This document shows positions 30,143 to 39,556 of a stretch of 64,000 bases of DNA, piece after piece. The position numbers and the translations under genes were made by a program. Within the stretch, counting starts at the first letter, position 1. Every line of letters starts with the position of its first letter. Source of the stretch: Sphingobacteriales bacterium (GTDB lineage Bacteria > Bacteroidota > Bacteroidia > Chitinophagales > UBA2359); assembly GCA_016711295.1 (NCBI GenBank), contig JADJTE010000015.1, forward strand, positions 62,001-126,000, written 5' to 3'. The notes beneath the pieces were generated by a model. That model had not been told where the DNA came from, made no database searches, and saw only the letters and a list, made by a program, of their open reading frames with translations.

Positions 30143-31195
30143 ATGACACCCCTGCAAAATGACCTTTTATTGCGTACTATGCGCGGCGAGGCGACCGAGC
30201 GTAGTCCCGTATGGCTGATGCGACAAGCCGGGCGCATATTGCCTCAATATCGCGCTATCCGCCAACGATTGAGCGGTTTTAAAGAGTTGGTTGAAACGCC
30301 ACATTTAGCAGCAGAGGTGACAATACAGCCCGTTGATGAGTTGGGTGTCGATGCCGCTATCATTTTTTCGGATATTTTGGTTGTATGCGATGCTATGGGT
30401 TTGCCCTACGATATGGAGGAAAAAAGAGGCCCGTTTTTTCGTCGCACCCTACGCAGTGCTGCCGATGTCAACCGCCTACGAATAGCCGACGGCAACGACA
30501 ATCTGCAACATACCATCACTGCTGTTAGCCTTGTGCGGCAAACCCTCGCGGGGCGTGTTCCGCTCATCGGATTTGCCGCTGCCCCTTGGACACTTCTATC
30601 CTATATGGTAGAAGGTAGCGGCTCCAAAACATTTTCCGAAGCTAAAAAGATGCTCTATTGCGCCCCTGATGTGGCACATCGCGCCTTAGAAAAAATAACG
30701 CAAAGTACCATCAACTACCTCAAAGCGCAAATACATGCAGGAGCAGATGTAGTGCAGATATTCGACTCGTGGGCGGGCGTTTTAAGCCCCGAACAATATA
30801 GCACGTTTTCGGCACGTTACATCCACCAAATTTGCCAAGCCATCGATGAAGTGCCTGTAACAGTATTTGCTAAAGGAGCATTTTTTGCCTTATCCGAAAT
30901 TGCCGAAATGCCCTGCCAAGCTATCGGACTTGATTGGCATACCAGCCCTAAATTTGCACGACAAGCAGTAGGCAAATACAAAGTATTACAAGGCAATTTA
31001 GACCCCTGCCAACTCTACGCCTCGCCCGAAGCAGTAGCCCAAGCTACTACCCAAATGCTACGCGATTTTGGTAGCCAAAGATATATCGCCAACTTAGGGC
31101 ACGGCGTTTATCCCGATACCCCCTTAGAAAGCGTCAAGGCTTTTGTGCGAGCCGTACAGCAAACTACCCCCAAAGCAAAATTAGCTACATCATAA
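30143..31195 (+). CDS. hemE: Uroporphyrinogen decarboxylase
   Basis: Converts uroporphyrinogen III to coproporphyrinogen III in haem synthesis. 350 aa, normal. The N-terminal signature WLMRQAGRILPQYR, the catalytic Asp region IIFSDILVV, the segment GFAAAPWTLLSYM(V)EG and the C-terminal NLGHGVYPDTP are all present. No other haem gene is adjacent. Confidence 0.97.
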   Translation: MTPLQNDLLLRTMRGEATERSPVWLMRQAGRILPQYRAIRQRLSGFKELVETPHLAAEVTIQPVDELGVDAAIIFSDILVVCDAMGLPYDMEEKRGPFFRRTLRSAADVNRLRIADGNDNLQHTITAVSLVRQTLAGRVPLIGFAAAPWTLLSYMVEGSGSKTFSEAKKMLYCAPDVAHRALEKITQSTINYLKAQIHAGADVVQIFDSWAGVLSPEQYSTFSARYIHQICQAIDEVPVTVFAKGAFFALSEIAEMPCQAIGLDWHTSPKFARQAVGKYKVLQGNLDPCQLYASPEAVAQATTQMLRDFGSQRYIANLGHGVYPDTPLESVKAFVRAVQQTTPKAKLATS

Positions 31196-31328
31196 ATATA
31201 TATATCAACACCAAATGACATTGCAGACTAAAGCCCTCACTTGAAATAATGATTATTGCCATTTAGCTATGATACTAAGCTATATGATAAATAAAAAAAC
31301 CTAACCTCTACCCTACCCCCTTACTACC

Positions 31329-32038
31329 ATGGCACAACATTCTTTTGCTACCTTTCGAATCTTATTGGTCGAAGATGAAGAAAACCTACAAGAAGCTTTA
31401 AAAATGAATTTGGAACTCGAAGGTTATGAAGTAATTACTGCCTCTACGGGTCCAGAAGCCTTCACACTATATAATGAGCAGCGTTTTAACCTATTTATCT
31501 TGGACATCATGTTGCCCGAAATGGATGGTCTGCACGTATGTGAGCAAATACGACTGACAGATGTAACCACACCTATCCTGTTCTTGACCGCCAAAGACTC
31601 GACCCAAGACAAAATTCAGGGCTTGAAAAAAGGTGCCGATGACTATATCACCAAACCATTCCATTTGGAAGAATTTTTGTTGCGCGTGCGGGTATTGCTG
31701 CGCCACAGTATCAAGGGCACTAAGGACGAGGATAGCCTAAAAACATACCAATTTGGTGGTAATTATATCAATTTTATCACCTATAAAGCTATTGGGCAAG
31801 CAGGAGACATCGATTTGACCAAAAAGAAGCCAAATTGCTAAAACTACTCATTGAACGCGCCGACGAAGTAATCTCGCGCGAACAAATTTTGCAATTTGTC
31901 TGGGGCTACGACGTATTTCCGTCTACGCGTACTATCGATAATTTTATCCTCGCGTTTCGCAAATACTTTGAAGAAGACCCTAAAAACCCCAAACACTTTC
32001 ACTCGATACGCGGTATCGGATATAAATTTACAGAATAA
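31329..32038 (+). CDS. OmpR-family response regulator (frame-interrupted)
   Basis: Two-component DNA-binding regulator. The receiver domain has acidic residues in LLVEDEENL, phosphoacceptor Asp59 in LFILDIMLPEMDG and the LTAKDS lysine. The winged-helix domain includes TRTIDNFILAFRKYFEEDPKNP and SIRGIGYKF. One A is missing in the run near 31822; bridging gives DIDLTKKEAKLLKLLIERADEVISR, as in relatives. Full length is about 236 aa. No histidine kinase is next to it, so its partner and targets are unknown. The stop is 6 bp before the PfkB gene, so they are likely co-transcribed. Confidence 0.88.
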
Positions 32039-32043
32039 GGCAC

Positions 32044-33110
32044 ATGTTTGACGTGATTGCCGTGACCGAACCCGCGCTTATTGATGCTGTATTTGAAGGC
32101 ATAGCTCCCGAAAATCAGCCCGATTTAGCTGCGCTTATCAACGCGCCACACCTGCGTGAATGGCAACTCGTTGATGCAGCTACCCAACAGCGCGTCATAA
32201 AATACTGCGAAAAAATGGGGCATCGACCGCAATTTGCAGCGGGCGAACAACTTACCAATACGCTGTATAATTTGGCTGTTGTTGCCCAGCAAGCTGTTAC
32301 CTTGCCGCCGCTGTCGTCACCGTCGCCTGAAAATGCCATTGCTTCCGACAAACCGCTGTACTTAGGATTGGTATCGAAAATTGGCTACGACGCACACGGC
32401 AAACACTACGCACAGCAACTACATAATGTCGGCATAGACCTGAGCTATACTCCGTTTGCTGCGGGCGATACGGGACTATGCGCATCGCTCCAATTTAGCG
32501 AGGGACCATTGCCCAAAGCAATGTTTACGCGTCTAAGCTCGTTTCAGACCTTGCAGCACCGTAGCATACAACAATTGGAAGCTATATGCGCCCATACGCG
32601 ATACTTGCTCATCGAAGGCTATTTGATGGGCAGCGAATCCAATGCCACCCACCAAGTACTGCAAATTGCTCGGTATGCCCAAAGCCACCACAATCCGCAA
32701 TTGCGGATAGGCTTGACCTTGTCGGCGCAAAAGGTAGCCAATGCTTTTGACTGGGCTTGGGTGCGCGACCATTTTGATTTGATAGCTGCCAACGAAGAAG
32801 AGTATAATGCCTTGTTAAGCCGCCAAGTATCGTTCGATGAACTGCACGACTTGATAGACCCACAACGAAAAAAATACTCCTTTATACACAAGGAAAACAC
32901 GGAGCTATCCTGACGCGAAAAGACGAAATTGCCCATATTAGCCCGCCCAATATTGCCCCCCAAGAGGTGATAGATGTAACGGGCGCAGGCGACGCTTTTT
33001 TGGCAGGCGTGTTATATGGTCTATTGCAAAATATGCCGCTACACACTTGTGGCAATATTGGCACCGCCATAGCTGCTTGCATTGTCCAAATGCGCGGCGC
33101 GAGGCTATAA
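32044..33110 (+). CDS. PfkB-family carbohydrate/nucleoside kinase (frame-interrupted)
   Basis: Ribokinase-fold kinase, closest in feel to bacterial adenosine-kinase-like PfkB proteins: NTLYNLAVVAQ, LGLVSKIGYDAHGKHYAQQL, DTGLCASLQF, FDLIAANEEEYNALL. One A is missing in the run near 32870. Bridging it restores KKILLYTQGKHGAILTRKDEIAHI and the catalytic motif DVTGAGDAFLAGVLYGLL. The TAA at 33108-33110 is followed in the same frame by another ~25 open codons (GNEMPNEIAFEADSL...), with no clear family match, so I take this stop as real. The substrate cannot be fixed from sequence. Confidence 0.8.
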
Positions 33111-33312
33111 GGCAATGAAATGCCCAATGAAATTGCTTTTGAGGCAGATTCTCTTGAATATTTTGCTGGTTGCCAAATATATCTTGGCTAATAAATTGGG
33201 GCTGCGGGCAACATAAAGGCTATTTTTTTATCCTTATGGATAGTTGTTGCCCAAAATTTTGTACTTTTGCGTGTATCGTATGCCGCAAAAATTAAACCAT
33301 CTACTACCATAC

Positions 33313-34520
33313 ATGATTCCCGACATTCGCCGGCGTTTTAATGCCGAATTTACCGAAGCCAAATACCAAAATCTGTTAGCCGATTTAGAAGCTACCTACC
33401 AACAAGAAGTCGTATTTCGGATAGCCGAAACGCCCATATTTGTACCCGCCGACTTTCAGCGCAAGATGCGCGATGCGTCTGAATATATTATAGACCGCAT
33501 TTTGCAGCCCGATTTTAGGGCTTATTCCGAAGGTGCCTTGCAGCCCCAATTTACAATACCCAACGAAACACCACAACCACACTTTATTTGTATCGATTTT
33601 GCAGTATGCCAAAACGAGCAAGGCGAACTCGATCCGCAATTGATAGAATTGCAGGGTTGTGCCTCTTTGCTGTGCTTTCAGCATTTATTAGGCTTGAAAT
33701 ATCGCGAGCATTATTATTGCCCCGATAATTTTCGCATCTATATGGCGGATTAAGCCCCGATGAATATGTCCAATACCTACGCTCGATTATTGTAGGCAAT
33801 CATGACCCGAAACATGTCATATTGCTCGAAATAAAACCACACGAACAAAAAACGCGCATCGATTTTTATGCTACCCGCGCTATGTTGGGCATAGAGCCTG
33901 TCTGCGTGAGCGAGGTTATTGAAGAGAACGGTCTGTTATATTATTGGCATAATGGCGAAAAAACACGCATCAAACGCATTTATAACCGCGTGATAGCCGA
34001 AGATTTTTCGCGCTACCCCGACCTTCACCCGCAATTTGATATGACCCAAGCCGCCGATGTCGAATGGATTGGACATCCCAATTGGTTTTTTCGCATCAGC
34101 AAATATACCATGCCCCTGCTCGACCACCCATATATACCCAAAAGCCAGTTTTTGAGTGATTTTGATGAATTGCCATTGCCCCAAGATTTGGAAAATTATG
34201 TCCTCAAACCGCTGTTTTCGTTTGCGGGAAGTGGCGTACTCATCAATGTTAGCCCCGCCGACATAGCCGCTATCCCTACTGCCGAACGCAAGCAATATTT
34301 GTTGCAACGCAAAGTAGCATATCACCCCGTTATTGAATCACCCAATATACCGGTCAAAGTCGAATTGCGCATGATGTATGTATGGCACGACGACGAAGCA
34401 CGCCCGCGCTTGCTCACCAATTTGGGGCGCATGAGCAAAGGTGCCATGATTGGTGTGCGCTACAATGTCAATAACGATTGGGTAGGTGGCAGTATGGGCA
34501 TAATAGAACAAATTCAATAA
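33313..34520 (+). CDS. Conserved Bacteroidota protein, ATP-grasp-like (frame-interrupted)
   Basis: About 400 residues. The start at 33313 (MIPDIRRRFNAEFTEAKYQNLLADL) is preferred over earlier in-frame starts because a -7-like TACTTTTG lies at 33262-33269. One T is missing near 33730; bridging gives FSHLYGGLSPDEYVQYLRSII. The second half has features seen in ATP-grasp enzymes: a lysine-Gly-rich loop (YVLKPLFSFAGSGVLINV), a strand with ELRMMYVW, and NLGRMSKGAMIGVRYN near the end. I recognise it as a conserved unknown rather than a named enzyme. A carboxylate-amine ligase activity would be a guess. Confidence 0.55.
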
Positions 34521-34764
34521 TACGTTTGTGTAAATTATACTACAATTTGACAATTTATTTTATCAAACAAATATCGTTAAACAAAATGTGTAATTTATGC
34601 AAAACGAAGCGGTCAAACTTTTCAAAAATATTTGATACGTTATAATTCTGTCTTTTGCGTCAAAGTTCACATTGTTTATTTTAAATAATTTTAATTTATT
34701 CTCTACAAGCACAAATCTAATCCCCTATTTCCCGCTCAGTTCAAAATATCCACTCCATAATCTC

Positions 34765-37700
34765 ATGAGACACATTTATCTATTTCTTATCATTTGCAGT
34801 TTATTGCCACAATCCTTGTTCGCCCAAGATACGACTTGGGTACAAACATTTACATTTGACGACATCACCAAACGGCGCGATATATTTGCGTTTCCAGATG
34901 GCAGCCAAACCTACCGCAAAATTTTGATGTACTATACCCTCAAATGCGACCCTGCTACCACCCAAGACAGCTATAACTGTGGCGAGTGGGATTATTCTAC
35001 GCATAACCTTATTTGGGACCATCGTGGCGTACTCGACTCTACCCGCCGTACTCATCCTACGTTTAAAGTGGGCAACGCCAGCCCCGATTCGGTGTCGTAT
35101 AGTATTGCTCCTACTTATAATTATTACCAAACCCAACAGCAAAGTATTGTTCATACCAATACGGTATCGCTCACTACTGCCAGCGTAGGCATGGGCAGCG
35201 ACGAGTCGGCTTATCCGTTTCGTAGTGGTCAAACAGCCGCCAAGGCACAGTTTTTGTGGCGGGCAGAAGAATTAAGTGCTGCTGGACTGGCGGCGGGCAA
35301 TATCAGCGGTATGCAGTTTGACCTAAGCAGTTTGGGCAGTACGCTTTATAATTTACGCATCAAACTAAAGCAGACTACCCGCGATTCGCTTACTACTGCT
35401 TCCTACGAAACTGACCTTACTACGGTTTATTTTCTAAATACCACTTTCGCCGCTACGGGCTGGCAATCGCTCCAATTCCATACGCCTTTTGCTTGGGACG
35501 GCACAAGCAATATTGCCGTCGAAATATCGTGCGATGCTGCGGCAGGCAGCACCGACAACACCGTGCACGCCAGTCAAACAGCTTGGCAATCGGGTGTTTA
35601 TACTGCGGGTACAGATTATTGCATCAATCTAAACCCCAATGGCGGAGCCGACCATGTTAATTTTGGCACCACTCCGCACATTGCGGGCAACGAACCGCGT
35701 ACCTACGAGGCTTGGGGCTATGCGCGTGCTTTTAACGACGGAGGTTTGTTTCAAGCAGGCCCTGGCGGGGCTACGGGTGCCGATTTCTCCCTCCGCACCA
35801 GCGGCACGGTCAATCAATGGCGTGCGCAGTTTTGGGGCACACCCGATTTTGACGTTACCCTCAACAACAGCCTCAACAATTGGCATCACTATGCCGTCAC
35901 TTACAACGGCTCGACGATGAAAGTGTATTACGATGGCGGTTTAGCGGGGCAAAAATCCTACGAATTGCAAACACCTGCCTCCGACGTGCGTGTAGGCGAA
36001 TGGCTTGGCACCTATTTCAGAGGTATGGTAGACGAGTTTCGCGTATGGGACGTAGCCCTCTCACAAACCCAACTGCGCGATTGGAAAGACCGCGACCTCG
36101 ATGCCACGCACCCGCAATATGCCGCTTTGCGCGGTAGCTATTCGTTTAACGAAGGCATGGGGTCGGTCACTGCCGACGGCTCGCCGATGGGCAACCCGCA
36201 AGGTCTCTTAAAAAATAGTGCTTGGTGGAAACGCTTTTCGGGCAACGAACTGTTTCGCAATTTCTCCGCTACCAACCTACGTCCTAACGTAGTGTTTGAA
36301 CAAGGTGTCTATGAATCAGTATTGACCAATGTGACCGCCACGGATAGCCTCATCAATGCGCCTTTACAAATTATACGCTACGACAATCCGGGTTCGAGTG
36401 GGCAAATAGCCGACGATTCGCCCTTGGTACCGAGCCTCGCTACCGATACCTTAGTCGTATGGGCTGCAAATCGATACAGCTATACCTATGATGCCAACGG
36501 CACAAAAGTAGATTCTACTTGGATAAACAGCGATGCCACCCTCTATCAGAGCATCAGCGAATGGTATAGCCCTACGGTCGAGTACGAAATAGGACGTTTT
36601 ATTACGCCCTACGGCATAGGGCTTGACTTGGGCAGCGAGGGTTTCCGTTGGGTATATGACGTAACCGATTATGCACCTCTCTTGGTCGACTCGGTCGATT
36701 TGCAAGCAGGAAATCAACAAGAGTTGATAGATGTCAAATTTGCACTCATACACGGTGCGGCTCCCGCTACTGTACAGCGCATACAACAAATATGGAACAA
36801 AAGCTATGCCTCGTATAACTATGCTTCTTTAGACAACGATGCCAGTTTATCAGCTAAAACCCTCGATATTTTGCCCTCTACCGATAAGTTAAAGGTGAAA
36901 ACACGCCTTACGGGACATGGACATAGTAGCAATACGGGCAATTATCCGCATTGCTGCGAATGGAAAGACAATACCCACTACCTCAAAGTAAATGGTGTAA
37001 CTGCCGATACTTGGCATATATGGCAAGACTTTGAATGTGCCGACAATCCCGTATACCCGCAAGGCGGCACTTGGCCTGGCTCGCGCGAGGGTTGGTGTCC
37101 GGGAGATGTGGTCAAAGAAAACGATTTTTTTGTGACTGACGGCGTGCAAAATGGACAAATTACACTTGACTATGACATTACACCTGTTCCTACTAGTAAT
37201 CAAGGTATGGGGTCGGGCAATTACTTAATGGCAATGCAGCTATTTGAATACTCTGCTCCCTCTCACGACCTCGATGCAGAAATATATGATGTCATACGCC
37301 CCAATAATTGGGAATATTACTCGCGCCGCAATCCTATTTGTTTCGACCCCATCGTAACGGTTCGCAATAATGGCAATACTAACCTCAGTTCTATTGCATT
37401 CAGCTATCAGGTTCAAGGCGGCACTCCCGAAACCTATACGTGGAATGGTAATCTGGGATATGGTCAAAAAATCGACATTGCGCTGCCTATTTCGGGGGCT
37501 GAATTTTGGTTGGGCGACCCACAAAACCGATTTACCGCTACCATAACAGGCGTAAATGGCGGCACTGACTCTTATGCTGCCAATAACAGCATGAGTACTA
37601 ACTACGAAATGCCCGATATTTATAACGAGCATTTCCGCATTACGCTCAAAACCAATAATAATTCAAACGAAAACTATTACACTATTAGCGATATCAATGG

Positions 37701-38217
37701 CGATGTTATCTATTCGCGCGATGGTTTTTCGGACAATACTACTTATAACGATACTATGTTATTGGCACCAGGCTGCTATACCCTCGAATTTTATGACGAT
37801 GGCTTAGATGGCTTATCGTATTGGGCAAATACAGCACAGGGCAATGGCTACTTACGCCTACGCCGCATTCCAAGCACGAGTATCCTCAAAAGTTTTGAAC
37901 CCGAATTTGGGCGATACCTGCATTATTCGTTTATTATCAGCGAGCAAGTAATCTCTATCCAAAACCCCAATATTCCTAAACTCATAGCCGTATATCCCAA
38001 TCCCAGCAAAGGTATATTTGAAGTAGACCTGCCCAATATTTCAAGTACCTACCGCGCCGAAGTATTTAATTTATTGGGACAACGCATAGCCCAACAAAAC
38101 GGCAATGCCGCCATTGACCATCTATCGTTTGACCTCAGCCAACAAGCAGCGGGCATATATACCATCGTAGTGCATACGCCCGACCAAGTTTGGACAGGCA
38201 AAGTTGTCAAAGAATAA
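34765..38217 (+). CDS. Secreted PNGase F-like peptide-N-glycosidase with inserted LamG module and T9SS type A tail
   Basis: About 1,150 aa with the start at 34765 (MRHIYLFLIICSLLPQSLFAQ). The N-terminal PNGase F part has RKILMYYTLKC and CGEWDYSTHN, where the enzyme's catalytic Asp lies. Residues ~130-265 form a T9SS-cargo beta-sandwich, and ~270-440 a LamG/concanavalin domain (FNDGGLFQAGPGG...FRGMVDEFRVWDVALSQTQL). The PNGase F fold then resumes: VEYEIGRFITPYGIG, TGHGHSSNTGNYPHCCEW, YPQGGTWPGSREGWCPGD. The end is a type A sorting domain (AVYPNPSKGIFEVDL...WTGKVVKE). It should remove N-glycans from glycoproteins outside the cell. The frame is intact across 3.4 kb. Confidence 0.85.
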   Translation: MRHIYLFLIICSLLPQSLFAQDTTWVQTFTFDDITKRRDIFAFPDGSQTYRKILMYYTLKCDPATTQDSYNCGEWDYSTHNLIWDHRGVLDSTRRTHPTFKVGNASPDSVSYSIAPTYNYYQTQQQSIVHTNTVSLTTASVGMGSDESAYPFRSGQTAAKAQFLWRAEELSAAGLAAGNISGMQFDLSSLGSTLYNLRIKLKQTTRDSLTTASYETDLTTVYFLNTTFAATGWQSLQFHTPFAWDGTSNIAVEISCDAAAGSTDNTVHASQTAWQSGVYTAGTDYCINLNPNGGADHVNFGTTPHIAGNEPRTYEAWGYARAFNDGGLFQAGPGGATGADFSLRTSGTVNQWRAQFWGTPDFDVTLNNSLNNWHHYAVTYNGSTMKVYYDGGLAGQKSYELQTPASDVRVGEWLGTYFRGMVDEFRVWDVALSQTQLRDWKDRDLDATHPQYAALRGSYSFNEGMGSVTADGSPMGNPQGLLKNSAWWKRFSGNELFRNFSATNLRPNVVFEQGVYESVLTNVTATDSLINAPLQIIRYDNPGSSGQIADDSPLVPSLATDTLVVWAANRYSYTYDANGTKVDSTWINSDATLYQSISEWYSPTVEYEIGRFITPYGIGLDLGSEGFRWVYDVTDYAPLLVDSVDLQAGNQQELIDVKFALIHGAAPATVQRIQQIWNKSYASYNYASLDNDASLSAKTLDILPSTDKLKVKTRLTGHGHSSNTGNYPHCCEWKDNTHYLKVNGVTADTWHIWQDFECADNPVYPQGGTWPGSREGWCPGDVVKENDFFVTDGVQNGQITLDYDITPVPTSNQGMGSGNYLMAMQLFEYSAPSHDLDAEIYDVIRPNNWEYYSRRNPICFDPIVTVRNNGNTNLSSIAFSYQVQGGTPETYTWNGNLGYGQKIDIALPISGAEFWLGDPQNRFTATITGVNGGTDSYAANNSMSTNYEMPDIYNEHFRITLKTNNNSNENYYTISDINGDVIYSRDGFSDNTTYNDTMLLAPGCYTLEFYDDGLDGLSYWANTAQGNGYLRLRRIPSTSILKSFEPEFGRYLHYSFIISEQVISIQNPNIPKLIAVYPNPSKGIFEVDLPNISSTYRAEVFNLLGQRIAQQNGNAAIDHLSFDLSQQAAGIYTIVVHTPDQVWTGKVVKE

Positions 38218-38229
38218 CAAGAAGGCTTG

Positions 38230-38266
38230 CTTATAGCCGCTAAACTACGGTTTGGCGGCTATAAGC
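38230..38266 (+). terminator. Hairpin after the PNGase F-like gene
   Basis: Near-perfect stem of CTTATAGCCGCTAAAC with GTTTGGCGGCTATAAG, starting about 12 bp after the stop. T-rich sequence follows. Confidence 0.65.
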
Positions 38267-38356
38267 CTTATTATTAGGAAGGTAAAATACACAGAAGTTT
38301 GTATTTTGGAAAAAAAATACCGTTATTACGCCCAATTTTATCCTATTTATCCCAAT

Positions 38357-39478
38357 ATGCGTCAAGTATATATTATATCAGACCTACACATAGGCGGTGC
38401 GGCATCGCCCGACCCACGCCAGCGCGGTTTTAGGTTATGCACCCATACCGACATACTCGCCAATTTTATCAACAGTTTAGCCGTCTCGGACGAAGCTACC
38501 GAGTTAGTTATCAACGGCGATATGGTCGATTTTTTAGCCGAAGAGCCATTTGAGGTATTTACTGAAAGCCAGCGGGCTGCCTCTGCCAAGTTGCTACGCA
38601 TCATCAATCGCGAACAAGCATTTTTTGATGCCTTGCGCCATTTCTTGCGCCAAGGGCATAGCCTTACCATACTGACGGGCAACCACGATATAGAACTGAC
38701 CTTGCCCGAAGTGCGGCAATTATTCGAGCGAACTATTGCCGCACAAGGCAAAAAGTATCGCTTTATTACCGATGGCGAAGCCTATACCATCGGCAAAGAG
38801 GTTATTATCGAACACGGCGACCAATATGATGCTTGGAATAAAATAGACCATAGCGGTCTGTTGCTATTGCGCAAAATGCAAAAATTGATAAACGACGAAT
38901 TGCGGCATGTCTTGAGCGAAGAGGACTTGAAAGCCTTCAACCGCGCTACGCCCGAATTGGAAAAACCCGCCGAAATGACGGAAACCCAAGACCGCGGCTG
39001 GTTCGATACATACACTTGGGCAAGCGGCTTGCTCAGTTTGCTGACCCAGAAAGATGACAAAAATATTAAAAAACGCCTACCTGCCCTGCTCAAAGCCTTG
39101 CGCGTATTGCAAAACGACCGTAGTTTTGACGTAAGCCAAGAGTCACTCCGAGAATATGAAACTGCCGCTCGGCACTTGGTCGGCAATGGCTATAAATACG
39201 TCATTATGGGGCATACCCATTTTGCTCGTCGCATACCCCTCAACGACGCAGGAGCTATCTATTTCAACTGCGGTACTTGGGCAGATTTGATGCGCTTTCC
39301 CAAAGCTATTTTCAGCGGCAACGACCAAGATGCCTTAGCCCAATTAAATGTATTTATCGACCAATTATTGCAAAATCAACTGCAAGAGCATCTTGTTTTC
39401 CTGCCTACCTATGTGCATATCAACCTTGACGACAACGAAATGGTAAGCGATATCGCCTTAATGGAATATGAAGGTTAA
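38357..39478 (+). CDS. Calcineurin-like metallophosphoesterase
   Basis: About 373 aa with the start at 38357 (MRQVYIISDLHIGG); longer in-frame starts add unlike sequence and run into the terminator. The dimetal motifs are complete: SDLHIGG, NGDMVDF, TGNHDIEL, EHGDQYD and MGHTHFARR. A helical insertion lies between the third and last motifs (residues ~165-275). No signal peptide. Substrates of this family vary widely (UDP-diacylglucosamine, cyclic nucleotides, proteins), so the role is open. Confidence 0.85.
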   Translation: MRQVYIISDLHIGGAASPDPRQRGFRLCTHTDILANFINSLAVSDEATELVINGDMVDFLAEEPFEVFTESQRAASAKLLRIINREQAFFDALRHFLRQGHSLTILTGNHDIELTLPEVRQLFERTIAAQGKKYRFITDGEAYTIGKEVIIEHGDQYDAWNKIDHSGLLLLRKMQKLINDELRHVLSEEDLKAFNRATPELEKPAEMTETQDRGWFDTYTWASGLLSLLTQKDDKNIKKRLPALLKALRVLQNDRSFDVSQESLREYETAARHLVGNGYKYVIMGHTHFARRIPLNDAGAIYFNCGTWADLMRFPKAIFSGNDQDALAQLNVFIDQLLQNQLQEHLVFLPTYVHINLDDNEMVSDIALMEYEG

Positions 39479-39556
39479 TGATAATAGAACAATAGAAGTA
39501 CTACGATTCAACTCACATTCTGCTTTTTTAATTTCTTTATCCCCATCCTTTACCTT

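Noticed and set aside
33111..33222. C-terminal extension of the PfkB kinase past the TAA at 33108
   Set aside because: The following open codons show no family similarity and the protein already has a normal length.
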